Shown: in pieces, positions 24,168-33,097 of the stretch
Layout: each line of letters opens with the position of its first letter
Position numbering within the stretch: position 1 is the first letter of the stretch
Source: Kribbella aluminosa
Lineage (GTDB): Bacteria; Actinomycetota; Actinomycetes; Propionibacteriales; Kribbellaceae
Direction: 5' to 3'
Length of the DNA stretch: 64,000 nt
Assembly (NCBI RefSeq): GCF_017876295.1
Contig: NZ_JAGINT010000001.1
Span: 248,001-312,000 of the forward strand
The notes under the pieces: generated by a model
What the model was told of the DNA's origin: nothing
The model's database searches: none
What the model saw: only the letters and a program-made list of their open reading frames with translations
Translations under genes and position numbers: made by a program

Positions 24168-25328
24168 ATGCACCGGTCCGCGACACCCGACGTGGTGGTG
24201 GTCGGCGCGGGCATGGTCGGGGCCGCGTGCGCGGAGGCGCTGTCGGCGGCCGGGGTGCGGGTGCTGGTGATCGACCGCGACGGGCCGGCCGCGGGGACGA
24301 CGGCGGCGGGCGAGGGCAACGTGCTGGTCTCGGACAAGGAGCCGGGCCCGGAGCTCGAGCTGGCGGTCGCGTCGCGCGCGGAGTGGGACGTGGTGCGCGG
24401 CCGGCTGCCCGAGCGGGTGGCGGACGTGGAGTGGGAGGCGAAGGGCGGCGTCGTGGTGGCGACGGGCGACCCGGAGCCGCTGACCGTGTTCGCCGCGAAG
24501 CAGCGCGAGGCCGGCGTCGACGCGCGGGTGCTCAGACCCGCGGAGGTCTTCGAGCTCGAGCCGTTGCTCACCCCGCGGGTGACGATCGGAGTGCACTACC
24601 CGGACGACGCGCAGGTGCAGCCGGTGCTGGCGGCGACCGCGTTGCTCGCCGCTGTTCGCGAGCGCGGCGGCGAGGTGCGGTCGGGGATCACCGCGCTTGG
24701 GATCCGGCAGTCGCGCGGCCGGGTCGTCGGAGTGGACACGTCCGACGGCGACATCGCCTGCGGTGCGGTGCTGAATGCCTGCGGTCCCTGGTCGGGCGCG
24801 TTCAGCGTGGCGGCCGGCGCGCGGATCGAGGTGCTGCCGCGACGCGGGATGATCCTCGTGACCGCACCGCTGCCGGAGTGTGTGCGGCACAAGGTGTACG
24901 ACGCGGATTACGTCGGCGCGGTCGGCAGCGGGGACGCAGAGCTGCAGACGTCGACGGTGGTGGAGTCGACCCGGGCCGGGACGGTGCTGATCGGTTCGAG
25001 CCGGGAGCGGATCGGGTTCGACGACACGATCCGGGTGCGGGTGTTGCGGGAGCTCGCCCGGAAGGCCATGGGGCTGTTCCCGTTCCTGGGCGAGGTTCCG
25101 GTGCTGCGCGCGTACGGCGGCTTCCGTCCGTATGCTCCGGATCATCTGCCGGTGATCGGCCAGGACCCGCGGGTGCACGGGCTCTGGCATGCGACCGGTC
25201 ACGAAGGCGCGGGCATCGGGCTGGCGCCGTCGACCGGCCGGCTGATCACGGAGCTGTTCCTCGGGCTGGCCCCCCATCTCGACCCGGCGCCGTTCCGCGT
25301 CGACCGTCCGGCGGTGATCGCGGCATGA
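24168..25328 (+). CDS. FAD-dependent amino-acid oxidoreductase (D-hydroxyproline dehydrogenase FAD subunit)
   Basis: A 386-residue DAO/DadA-fold flavoprotein. The dinucleotide motif VVVVGAGMVGAACAEAL is at residues 9-25, GTTAAGEGNVLV follows, and the C-terminal FAD/substrate region reads YGGFRPYAPDHLPVIGQ...ATGHEGAGIGLAPSTG. In bacterial hydroxyproline catabolism a multi-subunit dehydrogenase oxidises cis-4-hydroxy-D-proline to pyrroline-4-hydroxy-2-carboxylate; this would be its substrate-oxidising subunit. The other subunit follows with an ATGA overlap, and the deaminase and epimerase of the same pathway complete the operon. The assignment rests mainly on this context. Confidence 0.82.
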   Translation: MHRSATPDVVVVGAGMVGAACAEALSAAGVRVLVIDRDGPAAGTTAAGEGNVLVSDKEPGPELELAVASRAEWDVVRGRLPERVADVEWEAKGGVVVATGDPEPLTVFAAKQREAGVDARVLRPAEVFELEPLLTPRVTIGVHYPDDAQVQPVLAATALLAAVRERGGEVRSGITALGIRQSRGRVVGVDTSDGDIACGAVLNACGPWSGAFSVAAGARIEVLPRRGMILVTAPLPECVRHKVYDADYVGAVGSGDAELQTSTVVESTRAGTVLIGSSRERIGFDDTIRVRVLRELARKAMGLFPFLGEVPVLRAYGGFRPYAPDHLPVIGQDPRVHGLWHATGHEGAGIGLAPSTGRLITELFLGLAPHLDPAPFRVDRPAVIAA

Positions 25329-27193
25329 CCGCCTATCAACGTCCGCGCGCAGGGGACCCAGCTGAGGTCGGTACGCCGTCCACGTTCGAGGTCAGCGTCG
25401 ACGGCCATCCGGTCACGGCGCAGGCCGGTCAGACCGTCGCCGCCGTACTGCTGGCCAACGGCCACGACACCTGGCGGACGACGCGGATCCACAATCGGCC
25501 GCGCGGCGTCTTCTGCGGCATCGGCGCCTGCCAGGACTGCCTGGTCACCCTCAACACCCTTCCGCATGTCCGAGCCTGCCAGCGAACCATCACCCCCGGC
25601 GACACCATCACAACCGCCAACCGTCCACTCCTCCCCGGCCCCGAGCCCACCTCCACCTCCACGTCAGGGTCAGCGCCCGCCCCTGCGTCAGCGCTCACGT
25701 CCGTCTCCCCCGATGGGATGGCCGGCCAACAGGTCCCGCCTCCGTCGCGCGGCTCGGTGGGGAGTGCGCGGGTGGTGGAGGTTGTGGTGGTGGGCGGCGG
25801 TCCGGCGGGGGTTGCTGCGGCGCTAGGGGCTGCGGACGGTGGGGCGGAGGTGCTGGTTGTCGACAGCGGGCGGGCTGTTGGCGGGCAGTACAACCGACAG
25901 TTGCCGGAGGAGTTCGGTGCGCGCCGGCCGGATCGGTTGCAGCACGAGTGGAAGGCGTTCGCGGCGCAGCGGGATCGGCTGGTCGGCCATCCGCGGATCA
26001 CCTACCTGCCGGAGACGTCGATCTGGGCCCTTGAGGGACTCCGGCTCTGGGCACAGACCGGCCCGGCGGATGCACCCGGGCGGCAGCCGTTCGCCATCGA
26101 TGCGAAGGCTGTCGTGCTGGCGACCGGTGCCTACGATCGCGTGCTTCCGTTCCCTGGTTGGGATCTCGCCGGCGTCTACACTGCGGGAGCCGCGCAGGCC
26201 CTCGCGAAGGGGCAGCGCATCGCGATCGGTCATCGGGTGCTCGTCGCGGGCACCGGCCCGTTCCTGCTGCCGGTGGCCGAATCGCTGATCGGCGTCGGCG
26301 CGCAGGTCGTCGCACTCCTCGAAGCCAACACGCTGAAGACCGTCCGCAAGGGCTGGTCCACCGACGTACTAGTTGCCCCGAGCAAGTTTCGGGAGGTGGC
26401 CGGGTACGGCGCCTTGCTCGCCCGGCACCGGGTCCCGCTCCGGCACGGCTGGACAGTCCTCGCCGCCCACGGCTCCGCTCACGTCGAGGCCGCCACCATC
26501 GCCCGCCTGGACGAGAACTGGCGCCCGCTTCGTGGGACCGAACGCCGCGTGGCCGTCGACGCGATCTGCCTCGGGTTCGGCTTCACCGCCAACCTGGAGC
26601 TGGCCGTCTCCGCCCGCTGCACGGTCGGCACCGGCCCCGACGGCGGACCGGCCGTGTCCGTGGACGCCAACCAGCAGACAACCACCCCCGGGTACTTCGC
26701 CGCCGGCGAGCTCACCGGCATCGGCGGCGCCGCTCTCTCCGCCGCGGAAGGCGCCGTCGCCGGCGCCTCGGCCGCCCGCCACGCGCTGTCCGCAGCCCAG
26801 CCACCGGTGCGGACCACCGCGGATCCAGCCGTCGCGAAGGGCCGCCGGTTCGCGGCCGCGCTCGCCAAGGCTTATCCGGTCCGTGACGGCTGGAAGGCCT
26901 GGAGTACGGCGGAAACGCTCGTCTGCCGCTGTGAAGAGGTGACCCGCGGCGAGCTCGAGGCCGCCGCGGACGACCGCGGCCTGCAGGACGGCCGCGCCAT
27001 GAAGCTGAGCAGTCGCGCAGGCCTCGGCATGTGCCAGGGACGGGTGTGCTCGCGCACCGTCGCTGCCCTGCTCGCCGGCCCGGGCGACGTACCGAATCCG
27101 AGCATGAAACGACCGATCGCCGTACCGGTGCGGCTGCGGGATCTGGCCGCCGCCGAGGTCGCGGAATCAGCAGAAACGATGGAGGAACAATGA
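25325..27193 (+). CDS. Fused 2Fe-2S / FAD-NAD(P) / Bfd-like dehydrogenase subunit (hydroxyproline dehydrogenase)
   Basis: A 622-residue fusion. Residues 20-105 form a 2Fe-2S domain (C64, C69, C72, C85; the HcnA/SoxX-like gamma subunit). Residues 106-150 are a Pro/Ser/Thr linker. Residues 151-500 form an FAD/NAD(P) Rossmann protein (GGGPAG at 157-162; FAAGELTGIGGAALSAAEG near 458-476). Residues 520-585 carry a second iron-sulfur site (C534, C536, C570, C575; CRCEEVT...GMCQGRVC). In well-studied hydroxyproline dehydrogenases these are separate alpha and gamma subunits. The ATG at 25325 overlaps the previous TGA, and the next gene overlaps its stop. Confidence 0.85.
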   Translation: MTAYQRPRAGDPAEVGTPSTFEVSVDGHPVTAQAGQTVAAVLLANGHDTWRTTRIHNRPRGVFCGIGACQDCLVTLNTLPHVRACQRTITPGDTITTANRPLLPGPEPTSTSTSGSAPAPASALTSVSPDGMAGQQVPPPSRGSVGSARVVEVVVVGGGPAGVAAALGAADGGAEVLVVDSGRAVGGQYNRQLPEEFGARRPDRLQHEWKAFAAQRDRLVGHPRITYLPETSIWALEGLRLWAQTGPADAPGRQPFAIDAKAVVLATGAYDRVLPFPGWDLAGVYTAGAAQALAKGQRIAIGHRVLVAGTGPFLLPVAESLIGVGAQVVALLEANTLKTVRKGWSTDVLVAPSKFREVAGYGALLARHRVPLRHGWTVLAAHGSAHVEAATIARLDENWRPLRGTERRVAVDAICLGFGFTANLELAVSARCTVGTGPDGGPAVSVDANQQTTTPGYFAAGELTGIGGAALSAAEGAVAGASAARHALSAAQPPVRTTADPAVAKGRRFAAALAKAYPVRDGWKAWSTAETLVCRCEEVTRGELEAAADDRGLQDGRAMKLSSRAGLGMCQGRVCSRTVAALLAGPGDVPNPSMKRPIAVPVRLRDLAAAEVAESAETMEEQ

Positions 27194-28092
27194 CCGAGAA
27201 GCTGGACGGCGTGATCGTCGCGACCGCCCTTCCGTACGCCGAGGACGCGTCGGCGCCGGCCGGACTGCGCCCGGACCTGGACAAGTACGCCGAACACTGC
27301 CGCTGGCTGGTGGACAACGGCTGCCGCGGCGTCGGGCCGAACGGGTCCCTCGGCGAGTACTCGTCGCTCACCGACGACGAGCGTCGCGCGGTCGCGAAGA
27401 CCGCGATCGAGGCCGTCGGCGACGACGGCGTGGTGGTCGTCGGCGTGCACGGTGCCGGCTCGCACCAGGCCCGTGCCTGGGCGGAGAAGGCCGCCGAGGA
27501 CGGTGCGCACGGCGTACTGTGCCTGCCGCCGACGATGTACCGGGCGAACCGCGGCGAGGTGATCGCGCACTTCACCGAGGTCGCGAAGGCCGGGCTGCCG
27601 GTGATGGTCTACAACAACCCGCTCGACACCAAGGTCGACCTGACGCCGGACCTGCTCGCCGAGATCGCGCAGATCGAGAACGTCGTCGCGGTGAAGGAGT
27701 TCTCCGGCGACGTCCGGCGGATCCTGGAGATCCGCGAGCTGGCACCGGACCTGGCCGTGATCGCGGGCGCCGACGACCTCACGCTCGAGGCGTTGCTGAT
27801 GGGCGCGACCGGCTGGTTCGCCGGCTTCCCGAACGTGTTCCCGAAGGAATCGGTGCAGTTGTTCGGGCTCGCCACGCAGGGCAAGCTGGAGGAGGCCCGG
27901 GCACTGTACGAGCCGCTGGTCGCCGCGTTCCGGTGGGACTCGCGGACCGAGTTCGTGCAGGCGATCAAGTACGGCATGGACTACGTCGGACGGTTCGGCG
28001 GACCGTGCCGGCCGCCGCGCGGGCCGCTCGTCCCCGAGCACGTCGTGCAGTTGGAGCAGGACATGAAGAAGGCAGTGGAGTCGCTGAGATGA
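27190..28092 (+). CDS. DapA-family lyase, probable pyrroline-4-hydroxy-2-carboxylate deaminase
   Basis: A 300-residue TIM-barrel enzyme of the dihydrodipicolinate synthase/N-acetylneuraminate lyase family. The Schiff-base lysine is K169 (VVAVKEFSG), the catalytic tyrosine is Y141 (MVYNNP), and the substrate-carboxylate loop is GPNGSLGE. In the hydroxyproline pathway the family member deaminates pyrroline-4-hydroxy-2-carboxylate to 2-oxoglutarate semialdehyde. Its place between the dehydrogenase and epimerase genes supports this over lysine biosynthesis. Confidence 0.85.
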   Translation: MTEKLDGVIVATALPYAEDASAPAGLRPDLDKYAEHCRWLVDNGCRGVGPNGSLGEYSSLTDDERRAVAKTAIEAVGDDGVVVVGVHGAGSHQARAWAEKAAEDGAHGVLCLPPTMYRANRGEVIAHFTEVAKAGLPVMVYNNPLDTKVDLTPDLLAEIAQIENVVAVKEFSGDVRRILEIRELAPDLAVIAGADDLTLEALLMGATGWFAGFPNVFPKESVQLFGLATQGKLEEARALYEPLVAAFRWDSRTEFVQAIKYGMDYVGRFGGPCRPPRGPLVPEHVVQLEQDMKKAVESLR

Positions 28093-28099
28093 GGTCGGC

Positions 28100-29101
28100 A
28101 TGAGGTCCGTTCGGACGATCAGCGCGATCGACTCGCACACCGAGGGCATGCCGACCCGGGTCGTCACCGGCGGGGTCGGCGTGGTCCCGGGTGCGACGAT
28201 GGCGGAGCGCCGCGAGTACTTCGTGAAGCACCTGGACGACCTGAGGTTGTTCCTGGTGAACGAGCCCCGCGGGCATGCCGCGATGAGCGGCGCGATCCTG
28301 CAGCCGCCGACCCGGTCCGACGCGGACTGGGGCGTGCTGTACATCGAGGTCTCCGGCTGCCTGCCGATGTGCGGCCACGGGACGATCGGGGTCGCGACCG
28401 TCCTGGTCGAGTCCGGCATGGTCACGGTCACCGAGCCGGGAACACAGGTCCGGCTGGACACCCCGGCCGGGCTGGTCGTCGTTGACGTTGCCGTGAGCAA
28501 CGGTCGCGCGGAGCACGTGACGCTGCGGAACGTCCCGTCGTACTCGCACGCCCTGGACGCGACTGTCGAGGTGCCTGGGCTGGGCAAGGTCACGTACGAC
28601 ATGGCGTACGGCGGGAACTACTACGCGATCCTGCCGCTGGAGCAGCTCGGGATCCCGTTCGACCGCGCCGAGAAGGACCGCATCCTGACGGCCGGCCTGG
28701 ACATCATGGACGCGATCAACGCCACCGACCGCCCGGTGCATCCGCTGGACCCCGGGATCAACGGGTGCAAGCACGTCCAGTTCACCGCACCGGGCGAGGA
28801 CGGCGCCGACTCGCGCAACGCGATGGCGATCCACCCCGGCTGGTTCGACCGCTCACCGTGCGGCACCGGTACCTCCGCCCGGATGGCCCAACTCCACGCC
28901 CGCGGCGAACTCGCCCTCGACACCGACTTCGTGAACGAGTCCTTCATCGGCACCCGCTTCACCGGCCGCCTGCTCGAGGAAACCACGGTCGGCCCCCACC
29001 CCGCCGTCGTCCCCACCGTCACCGGCCGGGCCTGGATCACCGGCACCGCCAACTACCTCCTGGACCCCGACGACCCCTTCCCCACCGGCTTCGTCCTGTA
29101 G
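28100..29101 (+). CDS. Proline racemase family protein, probable 4-hydroxyproline 2-epimerase
   Basis: A 333-residue cofactor-independent epimerase. Both catalytic cysteines are present: C91 (LPMCGHGTIG) and C254 (RSPCGTGTSA), which excludes the one-cysteine dehydratase branch. 4-Hydroxyproline 2-epimerase converts trans-4-hydroxy-L-proline to cis-4-hydroxy-D-proline, the first step of the pathway completed by the three upstream genes. A proline racemase is the alternative from sequence alone. It starts 7 bp after the deaminase stop, and no clear terminator follows. Confidence 0.88.
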   Translation: MRSVRTISAIDSHTEGMPTRVVTGGVGVVPGATMAERREYFVKHLDDLRLFLVNEPRGHAAMSGAILQPPTRSDADWGVLYIEVSGCLPMCGHGTIGVATVLVESGMVTVTEPGTQVRLDTPAGLVVVDVAVSNGRAEHVTLRNVPSYSHALDATVEVPGLGKVTYDMAYGGNYYAILPLEQLGIPFDRAEKDRILTAGLDIMDAINATDRPVHPLDPGINGCKHVQFTAPGEDGADSRNAMAIHPGWFDRSPCGTGTSARMAQLHARGELALDTDFVNESFIGTRFTGRLLEETTVGPHPAVVPTVTGRAWITGTANYLLDPDDPFPTGFVL

Positions 29102-29118
29102 CCGGGAGGCCGGTGGGG

Positions 29119-29466
29119 TCAGCGGTGGAGTTTGGATTGCCAGTCGGTGGGGACGTTGCCGCCGGGGACGGGCTGGGTTGCGGGGCGGGAGGCTGGTGGG
29201 GCGAGGTCGGGCCCGTCGTAGTACTGGGACTCGCCGTAGTGCCAGAACCAGTCTTCGCCTGGTTCGAAGCTGCGGACGATCTGGTGGCCGGAGTCGGCGG
29301 CGTGGGCGGAAGCGTGCTGGGCGGGGGACGAGTCGCAGCAGCCGATGTGACCGCACTGGGCGCAGCGCCGCAGGTGGAACCACCAGCCGCCGGCGTCCAG
29401 GCACTCGACACAGCCGGTGCCGCTCGGCGGGACGGTGCTGTCGATACCCGGCGTTCCAGAAGTCAT
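29119..29466 (-). CDS. UBP-type zinc finger protein
   Basis: A 115-residue protein consisting mostly of a ZnF-UBP domain: GTGCVECLDAGGWWFHLRRCAQCGHIGCCDSSPAQHASAHAADSGHQIVRSFEPGEDWFWHY has the CxxC...CxxC...C...H...H zinc ligands. In eukaryotes this domain binds ubiquitin C-termini; bacterial versions are common in actinomycetes and have no known function. The ATG at 29466 was preferred over the ATG nine bases upstream because of Shine-Dalgarno spacing. It is convergent with the epimerase gene, 17 bp apart. Confidence 0.85.
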   Translation of the reverse strand: MTSGTPGIDSTVPPSGTGCVECLDAGGWWFHLRRCAQCGHIGCCDSSPAQHASAHAADSGHQIVRSFEPGEDWFWHYGESQYYDGPDLAPPASRPATQPVPGGNVPTDWQSKLHR

Positions 29467-29554
29467 AGGGCACATCCTGTCCCGTCCCCGCCGCCCGAAC
29501 AAGGCACCTCAGAAGAGGACATGCCCTGTCCGCTACCTCCGACAGGCTGGACGC

Positions 29555-30058
29555 ATGACGACACAGCAGATCCCGGGCGGGAAGTCGACCATCACTCCGT
29601 ACGTCGTGGTGAAAGGCGCGGACAAGTTCCTGGACTTCGTGGAGCAGACGTTCGAGGTGCAGGCCTCGGGGCGGTTTCCGAATGAGGACGGGACCGTCGG
29701 GCATGCGGAGATCACCGTCGGCGAGTCGGTCCTGATGACGTTCGACGCGGCGCCCGGGTGGCCGGACACGCCGGCGTTCCTGAGCGTGTACGTCGACGAC
29801 GTCGAGCGGATCTACCGGCGGGCGATCGAGGCCGGCGCGACGGTCGTGACCGAGTTGATGTACTCCGGGATCACCGGCGACCGGGGCGGCCGGGTGCAGG
29901 ACCCGACCGGCAACATCTGGTGGCTGCAGACACACGTCGAGGACGTCGACCCGAGCAGCCTTCCGGCGCTGTTCGCGGATCCGGCCGAGGCCGCGCTGAT
30001 GCGGAAGGCCCAGCAGACGTTCGCCGCCGCGATGGAGAGGCCCGTGCCGATCAGCTGA
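29555..30058 (+). CDS. VOC family protein, PhnB type
   Basis: A 167-residue PhnB-like VOC protein (ITPYVVVKGADKFLDFVEQTFEVQASGRF at the start; GDRGGRVQDPTGNIWWLQTHVEDV at the end) with a C-terminal helical tail. The reaction is unknown. Its last 8 bp overlap the end of the convergent pxpC gene. Confidence 0.82.
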   Translation: MTTQQIPGGKSTITPYVVVKGADKFLDFVEQTFEVQASGRFPNEDGTVGHAEITVGESVLMTFDAAPGWPDTPAFLSVYVDDVERIYRRAIEAGATVVTELMYSGITGDRGGRVQDPTGNIWWLQTHVEDVDPSSLPALFADPAEAALMRKAQQTFAAAMERPVPIS

Positions 30059-30887
30059 CGAGTCGTACCGGCTGGCCCGGGCGGAGTTGGGCGCAGGCGT
30101 TCAGGTCCGCGGCGGCGACGTACGCGATGACCGGGTAGCCGCCGGTCACCGGGTGGTCGGCGAGGAAGATGACCGGGGTGCCGGACGGGGGGATCTGGAT
30201 CGCGCCGTGGGTCATGCCCTCGCTGGCCAGTTCGCCGGCGCGGGCACGTTCCAGTGGCGTGCCGTCCAGGCGTACGCCGACCCGGTTGCTGTTGGTGCTC
30301 ACCTCGTAGACCTGCGAGAGAAGCGACGCCCAGCCGGCGTCGGTGAACCAGTCCCGCCTTGGGCCGGGGGTCACTCGTAGTACGACCTGGCCGGCGGCCG
30401 GGTGGGCGACGGGGGCCTGATCGACCCCAGGCATCGGATGGACGAGCGAGCCGACCTGCAGCGTTTGTCCAGCCACCAAAGGCGAAGGACCGAGGCCGGA
30501 GAGCAAGTCAGTGGAGCGGGAGCCCAGGACGGGAGGAACGTCGAGGCCGCCGCGGACGGCGACGTACGTGCGCAGGCCGCTGGCGGGTGGGCCCAGGCGG
30601 AGGAGTTCGCCGGACCTCAGCAGGGCAGGGGCGTTCAGGGGTACGCCGGTGCACGGGGCGCCGGTGATCGCCAGCAGGAGGTCTGTGTCGGCGTGGATGG
30701 TGAGGCCGCCGTACGTGACCTCGATCGCGGCCGCGCCCTCGTGGTTGCCGACCAGCCGGTTCGCGAGCTCGTAGGCGGCCCGGTCGCAGGCGCCCGATGC
30801 CGGGACCCCGAGGGCGGCCTGACCGGCCCGTCCGCGGTCCTGGATTGTTGCCAACGGCCCCGTTGTCAGAACGGTCAGGCTGCTCAT
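30051..30887 (-). CDS. pxpC: 5-oxoprolinase subunit PxpC (biotin-dependent carboxyltransferase family)
   Basis: A 278-residue KipA/PxpC protein. The family start is LTVLTTGPLATIQDRGRAGQAALGVPASGACDRAAYELANRLVGN, and EGMTHGAIQIPPSGTPVIFLADHPVTGGYPVIAYV is near the end. With PxpA and PxpB it forms the ATP-dependent 5-oxoprolinase that opens pyroglutamate to glutamate. Its GTG/ATG start overlaps the pxpB stop. The order pxpA-pxpB-pxpC on one strand is the standard operon. Confidence 0.92.
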   Translation of the reverse strand: MSSLTVLTTGPLATIQDRGRAGQAALGVPASGACDRAAYELANRLVGNHEGAAAIEVTYGGLTIHADTDLLLAITGAPCTGVPLNAPALLRSGELLRLGPPASGLRTYVAVRGGLDVPPVLGSRSTDLLSGLGPSPLVAGQTLQVGSLVHPMPGVDQAPVAHPAAGQVVLRVTPGPRRDWFTDAGWASLLSQVYEVSTNSNRVGVRLDGTPLERARAGELASEGMTHGAIQIPPSGTPVIFLADHPVTGGYPVIAYVAAADLNACAQLRPGQPVRLVS

Positions 30888-31489
30888 CCACGACCCGCGT
30901 CGACGAACCGGACCCGGCGGCCGGGGTGGAGCAGCGCGGCAGGCTCACGCGACGCGTCGAACGTCCGCACCGACGTACGGCCGATCAGCTGCCAGCCGCC
31001 GGGGGACTCGCGCGGATACACGCCACTGAATTCCCCGGCCAGCCCGACCGCGCCGGCCGGGACCTTGGTCCGCGGCGAGGTCCGGCGCGGGATGTTCCAG
31101 TCGCCGTCGGACGTCAGATAGCCGAAGCCGGGCGCGAAACCGGAGAAGGCAACGGTCCACGAAGCGGAGGTATGGCGAGCGACCACGTCGTCCCGCGTAC
31201 AGCCGAGAAGAACAGCGACGTCGTCCAGGTCCGCCCCGTCGTACACGACCGGGATCTCGATCAGCTCGCCGCTGGTACGGCGATCCCGAGCGGGAACCAG
31301 CTCCCGCAGGCTGCGGGACAAGCCGGCGAGGTCACCCCGAGTGGTGACGAGAATCGTCCGCGCCGCCGGGACGATGTCCACAACCTCCGGCGGCGGGTCC
31401 GCGGCGAGCGCCGCGTAGTACCCGAGCACCTGGTCGAGGTCGTCGAGCTCCACCAGCAGTGCCCGGTCACCCGACGGAAGGATCCGCAT
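30884..31489 (-). CDS. pxpB: 5-oxoprolinase subunit PxpB
   Basis: A 201-residue KipI/PxpB protein (ILPSGDRALLVELDDLDQVLGYYAAL at the start; WTVAFSGFAPGFGYLTSDGDWNIPRRTSPRTKVPAGAVGLAGEFSGVYPRESPGGWQLIGRT is the family core). It partners PxpC in the ATP-dependent cleavage of 5-oxoproline. The ATG at 31489 overlaps the pxpA TGA; a GTG three bases earlier is equally possible. Confidence 0.92.
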   Translation of the reverse strand: MRILPSGDRALLVELDDLDQVLGYYAALAADPPPEVVDIVPAARTILVTTRGDLAGLSRSLRELVPARDRRTSGELIEIPVVYDGADLDDVAVLLGCTRDDVVARHTSASWTVAFSGFAPGFGYLTSDGDWNIPRRTSPRTKVPAGAVGLAGEFSGVYPRESPGGWQLIGRTSVRTFDASREPAALLHPGRRVRFVDAGRG

Positions 31490-32241
31490 CACCCGGTGAA
31501 CGGGCGTACGTCGACGCCCGCTCCCTCCAGTGCGCCACGCACCCGCCGTGCGATCTCCACAGCACCAGGAGTGTCGCCGTGCACGCAGATCGAGGCCGCC
31601 TGCACGACGAGCGAACCACCGTCGACGTCACGAATCGCCCGACCGGTCGCCATCGCCGTACACCGCGCGGCGATCTCGTCCGCGTCGTGCAGCACCGACC
31701 CAGGCAAACGCCGCGACACCAACGTGCCCGTCGCCGTGTATGCGCGGTCCGCGAAAGCTTCGTGTACGACGGTCAGCCCGGCCTCGGAAGCGAGCCGCAG
31801 CCACTCCGAGCCCGGCAGGCCGAGCACCGGAAGCGTCTTGTCGTACTCCGCGACCGCGGCGACCACGGCACCCGCCTGCCCCACGTGATGGCCGATCGTG
31901 TTGTACAGCGCCCCGTGCGGCTTCACGTACCGGACCCGGTCGCCCGCGATCCGCGCGAACGCGTCCAGCGCGCCGAGCTGGTAGACGACCTCGTCGCGCA
32001 GCGCGTCCGGCTCGATGTCGACGTACCGCCGCCCGAATCCGGCCTTGTCGGCGTACCCGACGTGCGCGCCGATCGCGACGCCGCGCTCGACCGCCTCGGC
32101 CGTCACCCGGCGCATGATCGACGGGTCACCGGCGTGGAAGCCGCAGGCGATGTTCGCACTCGTCACGACGTCGAGCAGTGCCGAGTCGTCACCCATCGAC
32201 CAGGAACCGAAGCCCTCACCCAGGTCCGCGTTGAGGTCCAT
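31489..32241 (-). CDS. pxpA: 5-oxoprolinase subunit PxpA (LamB/YcsF family)
   Basis: A 250-residue protein beginning [40 protein letters not shown], the invariant LamB/YcsF signature, with [10 protein letters not shown] further on. PxpA is the subunit thought to hold the 5-oxoproline ring-opening site. The start at 32241 is fixed by this conserved N-terminus. It is divergent from the GntR gene, with a FadR-type operator between the two. Confidence 0.93.
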   Translation of the reverse strand: MDLNADLGEGFGSWSMGDDSALLDVVTSANIACGFHAGDPSIMRRVTAEAVERGVAIGAHVGYADKAGFGRRYVDIEPDALRDEVVYQLGALDAFARIAGDRVRYVKPHGALYNTIGHHVGQAGAVVAAVAEYDKTLPVLGLPGSEWLRLASEAGLTVVHEAFADRAYTATGTLVSRRLPGSVLHDADEIAARCTAMATGRAIRDVDGGSLVVQAASICVHGDTPGAVEIARRVRGALEGAGVDVRPFTG

Positions 32242-32256
32242 GAGCCCGAGCGTAGA

Positions 32257-32271
32257 GATTGTTGAACAATC
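32257..32271. promoter_or_regulatory. GntR (FadR-type) operator
   Basis: GATTGTT-G-AACAATC is a perfect 15-bp palindrome with a one-base centre, and contains TTGTTGAACAA, which fits the TNGTNNNACNA pattern of FadR-subfamily GntR proteins. It lies 16 bp upstream of pxpA and 50 bp upstream of the GntR gene. Confidence 0.7.
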
Positions 32272-32320
32272 CTGCAAGAGCCTTGTTCCACTTTTACCGG
32301 CCACCTGGGATGATGCAGAG

Positions 32321-33055
32321 ATGACTGAGACCGGCCGCCAGACGTGGCTGCGGACCGTCGCCGCCGACGTCGCGCGGCTGGACCGGAGCAGCTCGGCGGA
32401 GCGCGCTGCCGACATCCTGCGCCGCAGTATCACCGAGGGCGCATTGCCGCCCGGCGCGCAGCTGTCCGAGGTCGAGCTGACCGAGGTCCTGGAGGTGAGC
32501 CGGAACACGCTCCGCGAGGCGTTCCGGCTGCTCACCCATGAAGGACTGCTGATCTACAAGCTGCACCGCGGCGTGTTCGTCCCGGAGCTCGACGAGCAGG
32601 ACGTCATCGACCTGTACCGGCTGCGCCGCGTCCTCGAGGTGGACGTCGTCCGCGGGCTGTCCGGGCGTGACCCGGAGCTGCCCGCGAGCCGGCTGGAGCC
32701 GCTGCACGACGACGTCGAGGTGGCCAAGGCGGCCGCCCGCGCGGACCGCTGGCCGGCCGTCGGTACGGCGAACATGCGCTTCCACCAGCACCTGATCGGC
32801 CTGGCCGACAGCTCGCGGATGGACGCGATGACCGGCCGGCTGCTCGCCGAACTGCGGCTGCTGTTCCACGTCATCGCGGCTCCCCGTGAGCTGCACGAGC
32901 CGTACATCGCGCGGAACCGCGGCCTGCTCGAACTGCTCGAGGCCCGCAAGTACGACGAGGCCGCGGCGGACCTGCATCAGTACCTGCTCGACTCCGAAGA
33001 AGGCATCCTGGCCGCCTTCCGGGATAAGGGCTTGCAAACCGCGCCGGGAACCTGA
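32321..33055 (+). CDS. GntR family regulator, FCD (FadR) subfamily
   Basis: A 244-residue regulator with a winged helix-turn-helix ([49 protein letters not shown], about 29-78) and an all-helical FCD domain with metal-ligand histidines ([24 protein letters not shown]). FCD regulators respond to carboxylic or amino acids. It is divergent from the pxp operon and 42 bp ahead of the aminopeptidase P gene, so it probably controls both, with 5-oxoproline or a related compound as a plausible effector. Confidence 0.88.
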   Translation: MTETGRQTWLRTVAADVARLDRSSSAERAADILRRSITEGALPPGAQLSEVELTEVLEVSRNTLREAFRLLTHEGLLIYKLHRGVFVPELDEQDVIDLYRLRRVLEVDVVRGLSGRDPELPASRLEPLHDDVEVAKAAARADRWPAVGTANMRFHQHLIGLADSSRMDAMTGRLLAELRLLFHVIAAPRELHEPYIARNRGLLELLEARKYDEAAADLHQYLLDSEEGILAAFRDKGLQTAPGT

Positions 33056-33097
33056 GTTGATGAGCAGAAACGTCAGCAGCAAAGGGGAGCACAGGTC

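Noticed and set aside
24227..25324. Open frame upstream of the fused dehydrogenase that would give a 988-residue protein
   Set aside because: It is the out-of-frame shadow of the FAD dehydrogenase gene; the ATGA overlap at 25325 marks the real start.
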